Shown here: piece by piece, positions 52,322 through 59,906 of the stretch
Layout of the letters: each line of letters opens with the position of its first letter
Numbering within the stretch: position 1 is the stretch's first letter
Assembly (NCBI GenBank): GCA_900321035.1
Contig: ONUH01000010.1
Location: 629-64,628 of the forward strand
From: an uncultured Selenomonadales bacterium
GTDB lineage: Bacteria; Bacillota; Negativicutes; Selenomonadales; Selenomonadaceae
Reading direction: 5' to 3'
Length of the DNA: 64,000 nucleotides
Notes under the pieces: generated by a model
Seen by the model: the letters and a program-made list of their open reading frames with translations, nothing else
The model's database searches: none
Told to the model about the DNA's origin: nothing
Program-made: the position numbers and the translations under genes

Positions 52322-52360
52322 AAAGAGGAGCCTCTCCCATCACGGGAGAGGCTCCTCTTT
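52322..52360. terminator. Bidirectional terminator
   Basis: Perfect 17-bp stem (AAAGAGGAGCCTCTCCC and complement) between the small membrane protein gene and the convergent glycosyltransferase; it ends at the latter's stop codon. Confidence 0.93.
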
Positions 52361-53409
52361 CATTCCTTCGCCTTCAGTTTTTCATTCTCCTCCAGAAGCG
52401 CCAGCGCCGCTGCATGATGGGCGTTCATCGCGTGAAACATATACGTGACGAATCCCGCCTGTGCACCGAATCGTTCTCGAAGCACGCCTTTTATCGCCAT
52501 GTCCACCTCGCGCGTAAACTGCCCATTTTGATAATATCCTTTAGGTGCAATATGGTATAGTTTGCAATACTCAAACCAATGCTGTTGGACCGCCTCAAGT
52601 CGGGACGGATCCTCAGCGAAAAATGGCTCTTTCTCCAGATAGTGTGCAAGATAATTAGCGCCGTTTATCATAGAATTCAACACCATCGCAAGGTGTCGCT
52701 CTGACTTTGTTTTTCTCGTCAGCGACGTTGCATTACCACAATACACATAAAAACCATTAGGTACTCGTAAATAGCGCGTTGCCAAAAACAAACAATTACA
52801 CGTAAAGAGAAAATCTTCCGCAATCGTTTTTACCATTGGAAATAAAAGTCCGCACCGAATCAAAAAGTCACGTCGATAAATCTTATTGCATGGCATCGCA
52901 TAAAGCCCATATTGCAAATAAAGCTGCAACCGCTTTTGCCCAGACGCCGGTAGCATCTCTTCTCCATTCAGAGGTTCATTCTCTTCTCGCCGTATAATGG
53001 AATATTCTGCTCCGTCGCGTATGCTTCGGCTGTCCGCTTCCGTTTGCAGATAGAATTGCGTATCAACAATTTCCGCATTATGGCGTTCCGCCGCTTCATA
53101 CAATCTCTGAAAATCGTCTTCCAAAATTATGTCGTCGCTGTCCACAAAAGCGACATACTTTCCTTTTGCAGCCATAATGCCCGTATTTCTTGCAGCGGAC
53201 ACACCTCGATTGCGCGTATGCGACAAAAGATGTATCCGCTTGTCCCGCACTTCCAGCCTGTGGCAAAGCTCCGCCGTTCCATCCGTCGATCCGTCGTCGA
53301 CAAGGAGCACTTCAAAATTCTTAAATGTCTGCGCCAATATGCTCTCCACACAAATTTCCAAATATTTCTCCGCCTGATAGGCGGGAACCACCACTGAAAT
53401 CTCCGGCAT
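52360..53409 (-). CDS. Family 2 glycosyltransferase
   Basis: 349 aa, GT-A fold. ISVVVPAYQAEKYLEICVESIL, VDDGSTDGT, NRGVSAARNTG and the metal motif VDSDD are all kept. The C-terminal half (from about 180) is a variable acceptor domain. No transmembrane segment. Its codon use and AT content are higher than its neighbours', suggesting transfer of the surface-glycan type. Confidence 0.9.
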   Translation of the reverse strand: MPEISVVVPAYQAEKYLEICVESILAQTFKNFEVLLVDDGSTDGTAELCHRLEVRDKRIHLLSHTRNRGVSAARNTGIMAAKGKYVAFVDSDDIILEDDFQRLYEAAERHNAEIVDTQFYLQTEADSRSIRDGAEYSIIRREENEPLNGEEMLPASGQKRLQLYLQYGLYAMPCNKIYRRDFLIRCGLLFPMVKTIAEDFLFTCNCLFLATRYLRVPNGFYVYCGNATSLTRKTKSERHLAMVLNSMINGANYLAHYLEKEPFFAEDPSRLEAVQQHWFEYCKLYHIAPKGYYQNGQFTREVDMAIKGVLRERFGAQAGFVTYMFHAMNAHHAAALALLEENEKLKAKE

Positions 53410-53763
53410 GCGCCATCCCCTCCGCAGTCAATATCTTACTTTCAGTATACCATAGGAGCATAATTGCTCCTCCCTAAATCCGTACATAGCCTTCGGCTCA
53501 CACTCGCTAAGCGCTCATATTATACCACAAACCATCTACAATCTATATATCAACATTGTATAGCCATCGCTAAAACCTTTCGCAAAACCGAAAGGCTTCA
53601 CAAACAGCGAATAGTATGTTCCTGAGTTTCCTTCCTCTTACGGAACCTTCCACGAAAAATGCCGATTCATCGTTTCCCGAAAATTTCAAACAAAGATATT
53701 ACTATTATGACGCAAAAGCAGCTATAATAGAAGAAAAATTCATCGCTATTAAAAGATATCTCA
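53410..53763. other. Intergenic relic region
   Basis: Low-GC stretch with three fragments of repeated sequence. CCTTCGGCTCACACTCGC (near 53490) resembles the REP-like palindrome in the CRISPR array. AAAACCTTTCGCAAAACCGA (near 53573) resembles the right end of the large palindromic element. TATGTTCCTGAGTTTCCTTC (near 53612) repeats the sequence just after the flagellin stop (near 55060). Confidence 0.55.
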
Positions 53764-53928
53764 TGAACAAAAAGTATTCCGCTCGCCGTCTCCCTTGTCC
53801 TCACCGAAATCTCCATCCGCACCTTCAACTTCACGCAAATCAACCTCGGCGGCCTTGCTATCCTGACCGTCCTCTCCGCCCTCGACTGATTGCTTTGGTT
53901 CTTTTGAAAACGCGCAGGAGGAAACTGA
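53764..53928 (+). pseudogene. Broken copy of the small membrane protein gene
   Basis: The DNA closely follows 52141-52317 (for example CTCCATCCGCACCTTCA, CCTGACCGTCCTCTCCGCCC). It has a short deletion after the start, a frame change, and TGA codons where the intact copy has TGC and TGG. It ends in GGAGGAAACTGA, which now serves as the ribosome site of the glycosyltransferase at 53932. Confidence 0.85.
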
Positions 53929-53931
53929 GAC

Positions 53932-54936
53932 ATGAAACTGTCCGTCTGTTATATCGTAAAAAACGAAGAAAAGAATCTGCCGCTGTCGTTGGAAACCGTC
54001 AAGGACTTCGCCGACGAATTGATCGTCGTCGATACAGGTTCCACTGACGATACGAAAAAAATCGCCCTCGACGCGGGAGCGACTGTACTTGATTTTGCCT
54101 GGCGGGACGACTTCGCGGCAGCAAGGAACTTCGCCCTCGACCACGCGACGGGAGACTGGATCGTATTTCCCGACGCCGACGAGGGATTCCTGACGCCGGA
54201 AAAAGTCCGGGGCAAAATTTCCGAAATCGACGCCATGCAGCCGCCCATTGATGCTGTCATGATCACGCGCGTCAATATGGATCCGGAAACGAAGAAAAAC
54301 CAAGGCAACGACCGTGCCGTGCGCCTCTTCCGCAACACGCCGGAAATCCGCTATCAAGGACGCATCCATGAAAACATCACCCACCCCAGCGGGCAACTCC
54401 GCCTGTATCACGACGACGGCAAGCTTACCGTTTACCATACCGGCTACGCGGAATCTGTCGGTATGGAAAAAACCGAGCGCAATTTCCGCCTGCTGCAGCA
54501 AGAGATTTCCGAATGCGGAGAACGCCCAGAACGCTACTTTGAATTGGCCGGCTGCTATTTCGACTTTGGGGATTACCGAAAGGCGATGAAGTATGCGATC
54601 CTCGCCTTAGACTCATCCTGGCAGTCGGCAGCGTCGCGCGTCCCGCGGTTTCACATTGCCATCGAATCGATGCGTCGGCTGGACTGGCCGCTGGAAGAGC
54701 AGCTGGCGCTTGCGGAGAAGGCGCTGTCGGAGTACCCCAAGCAGCCGGAATTTTACGGCGAGCGCGGCATGATTCTCTGCGCCCTCGGACGGCTGAAAGA
54801 AGCAAGAGCCTCCCTCTGCCGCGCCCTCGATATTTACGAAAAAAAAGAGACGCCTGCCAAGGCGGAAACGTATTTCACCGAAGAAGCAGCGGAGACTGTG
54901 CGGAAGAGGATCCAAGAAATCGACGCGTTGTCTTAA
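53932..54936 (+). CDS. Glycosyltransferase (SunS-like GT2) with TPR-type tail
   Basis: 334 aa. LSVCYIVKNEEKNLPLSL, IVVDTGSTDDTKKIA, WRDDFAAARNFAL and the metal-binding FPDADEGF are typical of the SunS/GT2 group that glycosylates proteins. C-terminal helical repeats (from about 200) look TPR-like. It lies near the flagellin gene, so flagellin modification is a reasonable but unproved role. RBS AGGAGG at 8-9 nt. Confidence 0.87.
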   Translation: MKLSVCYIVKNEEKNLPLSLETVKDFADELIVVDTGSTDDTKKIALDAGATVLDFAWRDDFAAARNFALDHATGDWIVFPDADEGFLTPEKVRGKISEIDAMQPPIDAVMITRVNMDPETKKNQGNDRAVRLFRNTPEIRYQGRIHENITHPSGQLRLYHDDGKLTVYHTGYAESVGMEKTERNFRLLQQEISECGERPERYFELAGCYFDFGDYRKAMKYAILALDSSWQSAASRVPRFHIAIESMRRLDWPLEEQLALAEKALSEYPKQPEFYGERGMILCALGRLKEARASLCRALDIYEKKETPAKAETYFTEEAAETVRKRIQEIDALS

Positions 54937-54962
54937 CTCTGCCGATTATATGGTAAAATCAA

Positions 54963-54989
54963 AAGGAGGGGAGCATCGCCCTCTCCTTT
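54963..54989 (+). terminator. Glycosyltransferase terminator
   Basis: GGAGGGG/CCCTCTCC stem followed by TTTCAG; modest T-tract. Confidence 0.6.
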
Positions 54990-55017
54990 CAGTTATCTCA
55001 GTTATCGCGCTACGACA

Positions 55018-55045
55018 AAAGGCCGTCCCTTTCGAGACGGCCTTT
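55018..55045 (-). terminator. Flagellin terminator
   Basis: AAAGGCCGTC and its complement, then TTTTGTCG on minus; 37 bp after the flagellin stop. Confidence 0.85.
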
Positions 55046-55081
55046 GCCAATGGCACCGTATGTACCTGAGTTTCCTTCCTC

Positions 55082-56428
55082 TTACTGGAGCAGCGAGAGA
55101 ACGGAGCTGGAGTTCTGGTTCGCCTGCGCGAGCATGGACTGAGCGGCCTGCAGAAGAACGTTGTTCTTCGTGTATTCCGTCATCTCTTTCGCCATGTCCG
55201 CATCGCGGATCGTGCTCTCCGAAGCCTGGACGTTCTCGGAAGCCGTGGTCAGGTTCGTGGAGGTGTACTCGAGGCGGCTCTCGATAGCGCCGATGGTGGT
55301 CTGCTGATCGAGGGCTTTCTGGATCGCGTTGTCGAGGACGTTGATCGCCGCATTGGCGTTCTTCTGCGTCTCAATGTTCAGCGTGTCGCCGTTCGCGCCC
55401 TGGAGGCCAAGAGCCTGGGCCCGCATATCGGTCAAGCCGATCTTGATGGCCTGGTTGGCCTTCGTGCCCGTCTGCAACACGATGCTGTTGTCATCCGAAG
55501 CCTGCTCAGCGCGGATCGTCTCGTTGAAAGCGTCGAGAGCGGCATTCGCCGACTTGTTGATGTTGCCGTTCCTGTCGGTGATGCTGATCGTCAGACCGGC
55601 AATCTGGTTGCCGACGCCCGTGCCAGTCGCCTTGACCGTAACAGCGTTCGTCTTGTCAGCCGTCGTCAAGACCTTGCCGAACTTATCCGTGCCGATGGTG
55701 GAACCATAGCCGTCACTGGCAATCGACACGCCTACCGTAGAAGCAGCACTGCCGCCAGCCGCCGAATGCGCATAAGTCGTCGCATTGCTAAGAACCTGCG
55801 CAATCGTGTTGGAGCCAACCTTCATCGTCGTGGTGTAGGTCTTTCCTTCGTTGACGAAGGAAACCGTCACATTGTCATCCGAGTTGATATGAAGGCTGTC
55901 GCCTACGCGATTGGCGAGCTGCGTCATTTTGGTGGTGGCGCTCGTATCCGTGGCGAGACTCTGGTTCGTCAGATGGGACGCCGTGACCGTACCTTTGGCG
56001 TTGTGCGTGCCGTCGACGAGATACTTGCCGTTGTACGTGACGTTGGCGTTGTCGTTGATCTGGTCAATGCTCTGATTCAGCTCTTTCTGAATCTGCGAAC
56101 GGTCGGAGTCGGTGTTCGTGTCGTTCGCCGCGTTGATAACCTTTTCCTTCAGGGTCTTCAGGATGTCAACCGTGCTCTGGACGGCACCCTCAGCAACCTT
56201 CATCAAAGCGCTGCCGTTTTGGGTGTTCTTGTTGTCCTGATCCAACGAACGGATCTGGACGCGCATACGCTCGGAAATCGCATAACCGGAAGCGTCGTCA
56301 GCCGCGCTGTTGATCTTCATGCCCGAGGAGACCTTCTGGAGGCTCTTGGAGAGCGCGCCGTGGTTCTTGTTCAGCGTGTTCAGAGTGTTGATCGCCGACA
56401 TGTTGTTCTTTACTACCATACCTGCCAT
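55082..56428 (-). CDS. Flagellin
   Basis: Filament subunit. 448 aa. The N-terminal D0/D1 domain (VKNNMSAINTLNTLNKN; SSGMKINSAADDASGYAISERM) and C-terminal D0 (TTASENVQASESTIRDADMA; QSMLAQANQNSSSVLSLLQ) are standard; the middle (about 150-330) is a Ser/Thr/Gly-rich variable domain, likely glycosylated. No Cys. AGGAGG 8 nt before ATG at 56428. A sigma-28 promoter lies at 56599-56625. Confidence 0.96.
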   Translation of the reverse strand: MAGMVVKNNMSAINTLNTLNKNHGALSKSLQKVSSGMKINSAADDASGYAISERMRVQIRSLDQDNKNTQNGSALMKVAEGAVQSTVDILKTLKEKVINAANDTNTDSDRSQIQKELNQSIDQINDNANVTYNGKYLVDGTHNAKGTVTASHLTNQSLATDTSATTKMTQLANRVGDSLHINSDDNVTVSFVNEGKTYTTTMKVGSNTIAQVLSNATTYAHSAAGGSAASTVGVSIASDGYGSTIGTDKFGKVLTTADKTNAVTVKATGTGVGNQIAGLTISITDRNGNINKSANAALDAFNETIRAEQASDDNSIVLQTGTKANQAIKIGLTDMRAQALGLQGANGDTLNIETQKNANAAINVLDNAIQKALDQQTTIGAIESRLEYTSTNLTTASENVQASESTIRDADMAKEMTEYTKNNVLLQAAQSMLAQANQNSSSVLSLLQ

Positions 56429-56598
56429 GATAAATTCCTCCTTGATTTGCGGGGCTTTGCCCCTTTTCTTTTTTCGTCCTTGAGGCACTCCCTGCCTCTT
56501 CGCAAAAACAACCTGCTTGGTGAATCCGTCGTTTTCCCCGGCGCCATTTTAGGGAACCCGACACATTCCGCATGTTGCATTTTGTTCTTACACCTACT

Positions 56599-56625
56599 AT
56601 ATCGAAAAATTTCGGAAAAACTTAA
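56599..56625 (-). promoter_or_regulatory. Sigma-28 (FliA/SigD) promoter of flagellin
   Basis: On minus: TTAAGTTT (56618-56625), 11-bp spacer, TTCGATAT (56599-56606), close to TAAAGTTT-N11-GCCGATAA. Leader about 170 nt. Confidence 0.78.
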
Positions 56626-56758
56626 GCCTATTTTAAAAAAAATTGCAATTAGGACAAAAAGGCTATATAAATGCATATAAAGGCCTTAGGTTATGACCGC
56701 TCTGTTGCGTTGTCAGACGGCCAAAGGAGAGGGCACCGCCCTCTCCTTTGAAAAGAAA

Positions 56759-56774
56759 TGCTTCACGTGAAACA
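56759..56774. promoter_or_regulatory. parS site, near-perfect
   Basis: TGCTTCACGTGAAACA: 15 of 16 matches to the Bacillus-type parS; the only change is at position 3. Confidence 0.83.
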
Positions 56775-57245
56775 TCTCCTTTTTTCGGGGGTGGGCGTCG
56801 CCCTCCCCCGGATCCCCCGCCCACACGAGGGAGATCCCTCGTGGCTCCCCAAAAGGGCCTGTGGGCCCGATATTCCGCGGTCAAAGGAAAGTATCACTTT
56901 AGGATTCGTTCATCCCGCGCTCAAGGTTGGAATAGCTTATACTTTAGTCCATGTTACATAAGTTAAATTACGTTTGCGCCGCTGCATCCTCAACCAGCAA
57001 AAATGGGCTAAATTATAAGTCATCAACAGGCTTAATCGCGGGATGAACTGTCCGATAAGTTATTCCGAACTTTCACCGCGGAATCTTTGGCCCGCAGGCC
57101 CTTCCGGGGGATTCACAAGGGGCTCTCCCCTTGTGTGGGGAGGCTTGGAGGGGCGAAGCCCCGCCAAATCAATTTCATAACGATGAATGAAAACAATCGT
57201 ACAAGTCATTGCCAAAACCTTTCGCGAAAAATTACATACTCCAAT
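56759..57245. repeat. Palindromic element, copy 3, with parS-like left end
   Basis: About 487 bp, same order as copies 1 and 2: parS-like end, GGGGGTGGGCGTCGCCCTCC hairpin, GGGCCTGTGGGCCCGATATTCC, CATCCCGCGCTCAAGG, centre, AAAAATGGGCTAAATTATAA, GGCTTAATCGCGGGATGAAC, GGCCCGCAGGCCC, and the right end ATCGTACAAGTCATTGCC-AAAACCTTTCGCG. It fills the gap upstream of flagellin. No coding frame is shared with other copies. Confidence 0.78.
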
Positions 57246-57288
57246 GGATCATACAAGTCCTTTTCCTTATGAAAAAGCAAAACAAAAA

Positions 57289-57306
57289 ACCTCCCGCGAG
57301 GGAGGT
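57289..57306 (-). terminator. Terminator of an unassigned minus-strand transcript
   Basis: ACCTCCC/GGGAGGT stem, loop GCGA, followed on minus by TTTTTTGTTTTGC. The only minus-strand sequence between it and the next terminator is the non-coding 57307-57475. Confidence 0.83.
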
Positions 57307-57475
57307 CTTTTGCTGCTCCGCCGGTAGCCATCCGACGGCGGCGTGATAAATTTCCTTTGGCGCTTCTTGCTGGCCATAACGGCTGGCGTTGTCGCTAATG
57401 CCATTTGGCACCTGCTGGCGGGATAAGCCGTCCCAAAAGCAGTCTCGGGGAGCCTTCGCCAAGCTCGCGCCGAGC
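57307..57475 (-). ncRNA. Candidate small RNA between two terminators
   Basis: About 170 bp, GC-rich, bounded by minus-strand terminators at 57476-57503 and 57289-57306. GGGACGGCTT (minus 57434-57425) can pair perfectly with AAGCCGTCCC (minus 57501-57492), the left arm of the upstream terminator, so the two pairings exclude each other. An open frame crosses the whole stretch but includes both terminators, which argues against a protein. No known family recognised. Confidence 0.4.
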
Positions 57476-57503
57476 AAAAGCCGCCCCTTGCGGGACGGCT
57501 TTT
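57476..57503 (-). terminator. Terminator of the secreted-protein gene
   Basis: AAAAGCCG..CCC with GGCGGCTTTT on minus; starts 10 bp after the stop of the gene at 57513. Confidence 0.75.
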
Positions 57504-57512
57504 CGTTTGCAT

Positions 57513-58229
57513 TCATGATGCGGGCGTTTCGCTCTTCGCCTGCGTCGTTTCCTCCGCAGGTTTCTCCTCCGCGGGCTTCTCTCCCGTCTTCCGCTTGTAA
57601 TTGAGCTTGAAGTTCCGATATTTATGAGAGAACCGGTCGGCCACGGCAACGAAATTCTTCACCATGTGGCGGAAGGTGTCCTCATCCACGCCCTCGATGG
57701 TCACGGCAAAGGCAAACCGCCCCGCCGTCCAGCGGACGACGCGTATGCCCGTCGCGGTCTCGGCCACATAAATCTGCGTGCGCTTGATGTCGCCCGCAGA
57801 CTGCTGCGTCCATTCGCCGTAGTAGCCGCTGATGTCCTCCGTGCCGATGCGCTCGATGAGCGCCGTGCGGACGGTGACCTTGCTGTCGTCGGCGACGCTC
57901 TGGAAGCGGATATCGCTGATATAGCGGTCAATGCTGTAAATGTGCTGCGCGGGATGGTACAGCGCCAGCATGTTGCCCGGCAGGTAGAAAACCGGGAACC
58001 CGACGGAACGCTCCAGCGAAGGGACGTCGGGATATTCCAGCAGGGGATTCGCCATGCCGGCAGATTCTCCCATCGCTGCCGCTTCCGCCCCCGCCGGCGC
58101 CTCGCCGGCTTCTTCGGCCGCGGCGACGGCGACCTCGTCCGCCGGTTCCTCTTCCTCAGCGAAGGCCGTCTGCCCCGCGAAAATATTTGCGGCAAAAAGC
58201 GCCGCCATCAAAAGTTCTTTCTTTTTCAT
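57513..58229 (-). CDS. Secreted protein of unknown function
   Basis: 238 aa. Signal peptide MKKKELLMAALFAANIFAGQTAFA, then an acidic Glu/Ala linker (25-65), a beta-rich domain (FPVFYLPGNMLALYHPAQHIYSI; RTALIERIGTEDISGYYGEW; TATGIRVVRWTAGRFAFAVTI), and a Lys/Pro/Glu repeat tail (EKPAEEKPAEE). GGAGG 8 nt before ATG at 58229. Periplasmic or surface location expected. Family not recognised. Confidence 0.75.
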   Translation of the reverse strand: MKKKELLMAALFAANIFAGQTAFAEEEEPADEVAVAAAEEAGEAPAGAEAAAMGESAGMANPLLEYPDVPSLERSVGFPVFYLPGNMLALYHPAQHIYSIDRYISDIRFQSVADDSKVTVRTALIERIGTEDISGYYGEWTQQSAGDIKRTQIYVAETATGIRVVRWTAGRFAFAVTIEGVDEDTFRHMVKNFVAVADRFSHKYRNFKLNYKRKTGEKPAEEKPAEETTQAKSETPAS

Positions 58230-58325
58230 CCTAAAAGCCTCCATTAAATATAGAGTGAAATTTTCATGCGCCGTAAAGTTCTTATTTATTGTAGCGGAAA
58301 ACACGTCCAATTTCAAGGAAGGAAT

Positions 58326-58379
58326 TTGTTAACCACATAAAATGCAACAGTTGACAAAGAACCGTCAAAAGCGTATGCT
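58326..58379 (+). promoter_or_regulatory. BirA-like operator overlapping the bioY promoter
   Basis: TTGTTAAC (58326-58333), 16 bp, GTTGACAA (58350-58357) matches the BirA half-site pattern TTGTTAAC-N-GTTAACAA closely. The right half contains the -35 TTGACA (58351-58356); 17 bp further is TATGCT (58374-58379). Biotin-bound BirA would thus block bioYDA. Confidence 0.8.
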
Positions 58380-58412
58380 ATGTATCATCAGAACTTTAAG
58401 GAGGTTTTTTCC

Positions 58413-58991
58413 TTGCGTCTTTCTCTGCGTGAAATGATCCTGTGCGCGATGTTCGTCGCGCTGGTGGCGGCGGGCGCCTTTATCCGCATCCCGGTGGGAA
58501 CGGACGTCTATACGCTGCAGTTCCTCTTCACTCTCCTGGCGGGGCTGCTCTTGGGGGCTCGCTTAGGCGCGACGGCAGTGGCGACGTACGTCCTGCTCGG
58601 GCTCGTCGGCGTCCCGGTCTTCGCCTCCGGCGGCGGGCCGGGCTATGTGCTCCAGCCGACGTTCGGCTATTTGATCGGCTTCATTCTGCAGGCATGGTAT
58701 TGCGGCGCGGCGGCGCGGCGGCTCTCTGCCCGGAATTTCAAGCGTCTTCTGGCGATAAACGGCGTCGGCATGGCCATCGTTTACGTCATCGGCATCAGCT
58801 ATTTCTATTTCGTATCGAACTATGTGATCGACGCGCCGATTGCCGTCTGGCCCGTCATCTTCTACTGCGGGATCCTGCAGGTCGTGCCGGATTTCCTGCT
58901 CTGCGTGGCGGCGGCCGGCCTGGCGGTGCGTTTGGAGCACGCGGGCATCTGGGTGGAAGAAAACAGTGCGGAGTTAGGAGTTAGGAGTTAG
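58413..58991 (+). CDS. bioY: Biotin transporter BioY (ECF S component)
   Basis: 192 aa with six membrane helices. ALVAAGAFIRIPVGTDVYTLQFLFTLLAGLLLG and GGPGYVLQPTFGYLIGFIL are BioY signatures. TTG start at 58413 lies 8 nt after AAGGAGG. The last residues (ELGVRS) come from a GAGTTAG heptamer repeat. ECF energising subunits are not in the window. Regulated by the BirA-like operator. Confidence 0.93.
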   Translation: MRLSLREMILCAMFVALVAAGAFIRIPVGTDVYTLQFLFTLLAGLLLGARLGATAVATYVLLGLVGVPVFASGGGPGYVLQPTFGYLIGFILQAWYCGAAARRLSARNFKRLLAINGVGMAIVYVIGISYFYFVSNYVIDAPIAVWPVIFYCGILQVVPDFLLCVAAAGLAVRLEHAGIWVEENSAELGVRS

Positions 58992-59077
58992 GAGTTAGGA
59001 GTTAGGAATTAGGAATTAGGAATTTTACGTTTTTTATTGTAATAATTCTTCACTCGACTACTCCTCTCTCCTCACTA
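58970..59077. repeat. Heptamer repeat, GGAGTTA variant
   Basis: About six tandem GGAGTTA/GGAATTA units at 58973-59023 and a CTTCACTC...CTCCTCTCTCCTCAC right arm. It supplies the bioY stop codon. Confidence 0.8.
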
Positions 59078-59116
59078 CGTTTCGTATTGAACTATTATAT
59101 AAAGGAAGGATTCATT

Positions 59117-59803
59117 TTGGGAAAAGCATTATTCATCACCGGCACGGGCACCGACGTCGGCAAGACCTTCGTGACGGCGCTGATCGTGAAACGGCTCCGC
59201 GACGCGGGACTGGACGCCGGCTATTACAAGGCGGCAATCAGCGGCGCGGAAAAGACCGAGGACGGCAGCCTGTACGCCGGAGACGCCATGTATGTGAAAG
59301 AGATCGCGGAACTGTCCGAATCGCAGGAAGAGCTTGTTTCCTATGTGTACGAGGCGGCGGTGTCGCCGCATTTAGCCGCCGAGCTGAACAATGACCCGAT
59401 CGACTTCGACGTGGTGGAACGGGATTTTCGTCGCGCGCTGGCGGCGCACGACTTCATCACGATGGAGGGCAGCGGCGGCATCATCTGCCCGCTGCGCTGG
59501 GACGCGAAGCAGCATGTGATCCTTGACGACCTCGTCCATCGCCTGAAGCTCGGCGCGCTGATCGTGGCGGACGCAGGGCTCGGAACCATCAACGCGGCGG
59601 TGCTGACTGTCGAGCATTTGCGCAGCCGCGGCATTCCCGTCCGCGGCATCATCCTCAATCATTTCCATCCGGGGGACATCATGGAAGAAGACAATCTCAC
59701 CATGATCGAGGAAATCACCGGAGTCAAGGTCGCCGCGACGGTACAAAGCGGCGACGAAGCGTTGGACATGGACGCGGAAGCATTAGCGGCGCTGTATGAA
59801 TAA
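59117..59803 (+). CDS. bioD: Dethiobiotin synthetase
   Basis: Makes dethiobiotin from DAPA, CO2 and ATP. 228 aa. P-loop TGTGTDVGKTFVTALI, AAISGAEKTEDGSLYAGDA, MEGSGGIICPLRWD. TTG at 59117 follows AAGGAAGGA at about 8 nt; an upstream ATG at 59087 lacks a site. Confidence 0.93.
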   Translation: MGKALFITGTGTDVGKTFVTALIVKRLRDAGLDAGYYKAAISGAEKTEDGSLYAGDAMYVKEIAELSESQEELVSYVYEAAVSPHLAAELNNDPIDFDVVERDFRRALAAHDFITMEGSGGIICPLRWDAKQHVILDDLVHRLKLGALIVADAGLGTINAAVLTVEHLRSRGIPVRGIILNHFHPGDIMEEDNLTMIEEITGVKVAATVQSGDEALDMDAEALAALYE

Positions 59804-59880
59804 GAGTGGAGCGTGCAGAGTGAAGAGTGGAGATAAATAACGCAATATCTTCACTCTCCACTCTCAACTCTTCACTCTAT
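59804..59880. repeat. Heptamer-unit hairpin between bioD and bioA
   Basis: Left arm AGAGTGGA...AGTGAAGAGTGGAG, loop ATAAATAACGCAATAT, right arm CTTCACTCTCCACTCTC. It starts right after the bioD stop. Confidence 0.85.
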
Positions 59881-59906
59881 TATTTTTCGGGGGGAGCATA
59901 TTTATA

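Noticed and set aside
57232-57516. 94-codon minus-strand frame as a small protein
   Set aside because: It includes two terminators; better treated as a possible small RNA.
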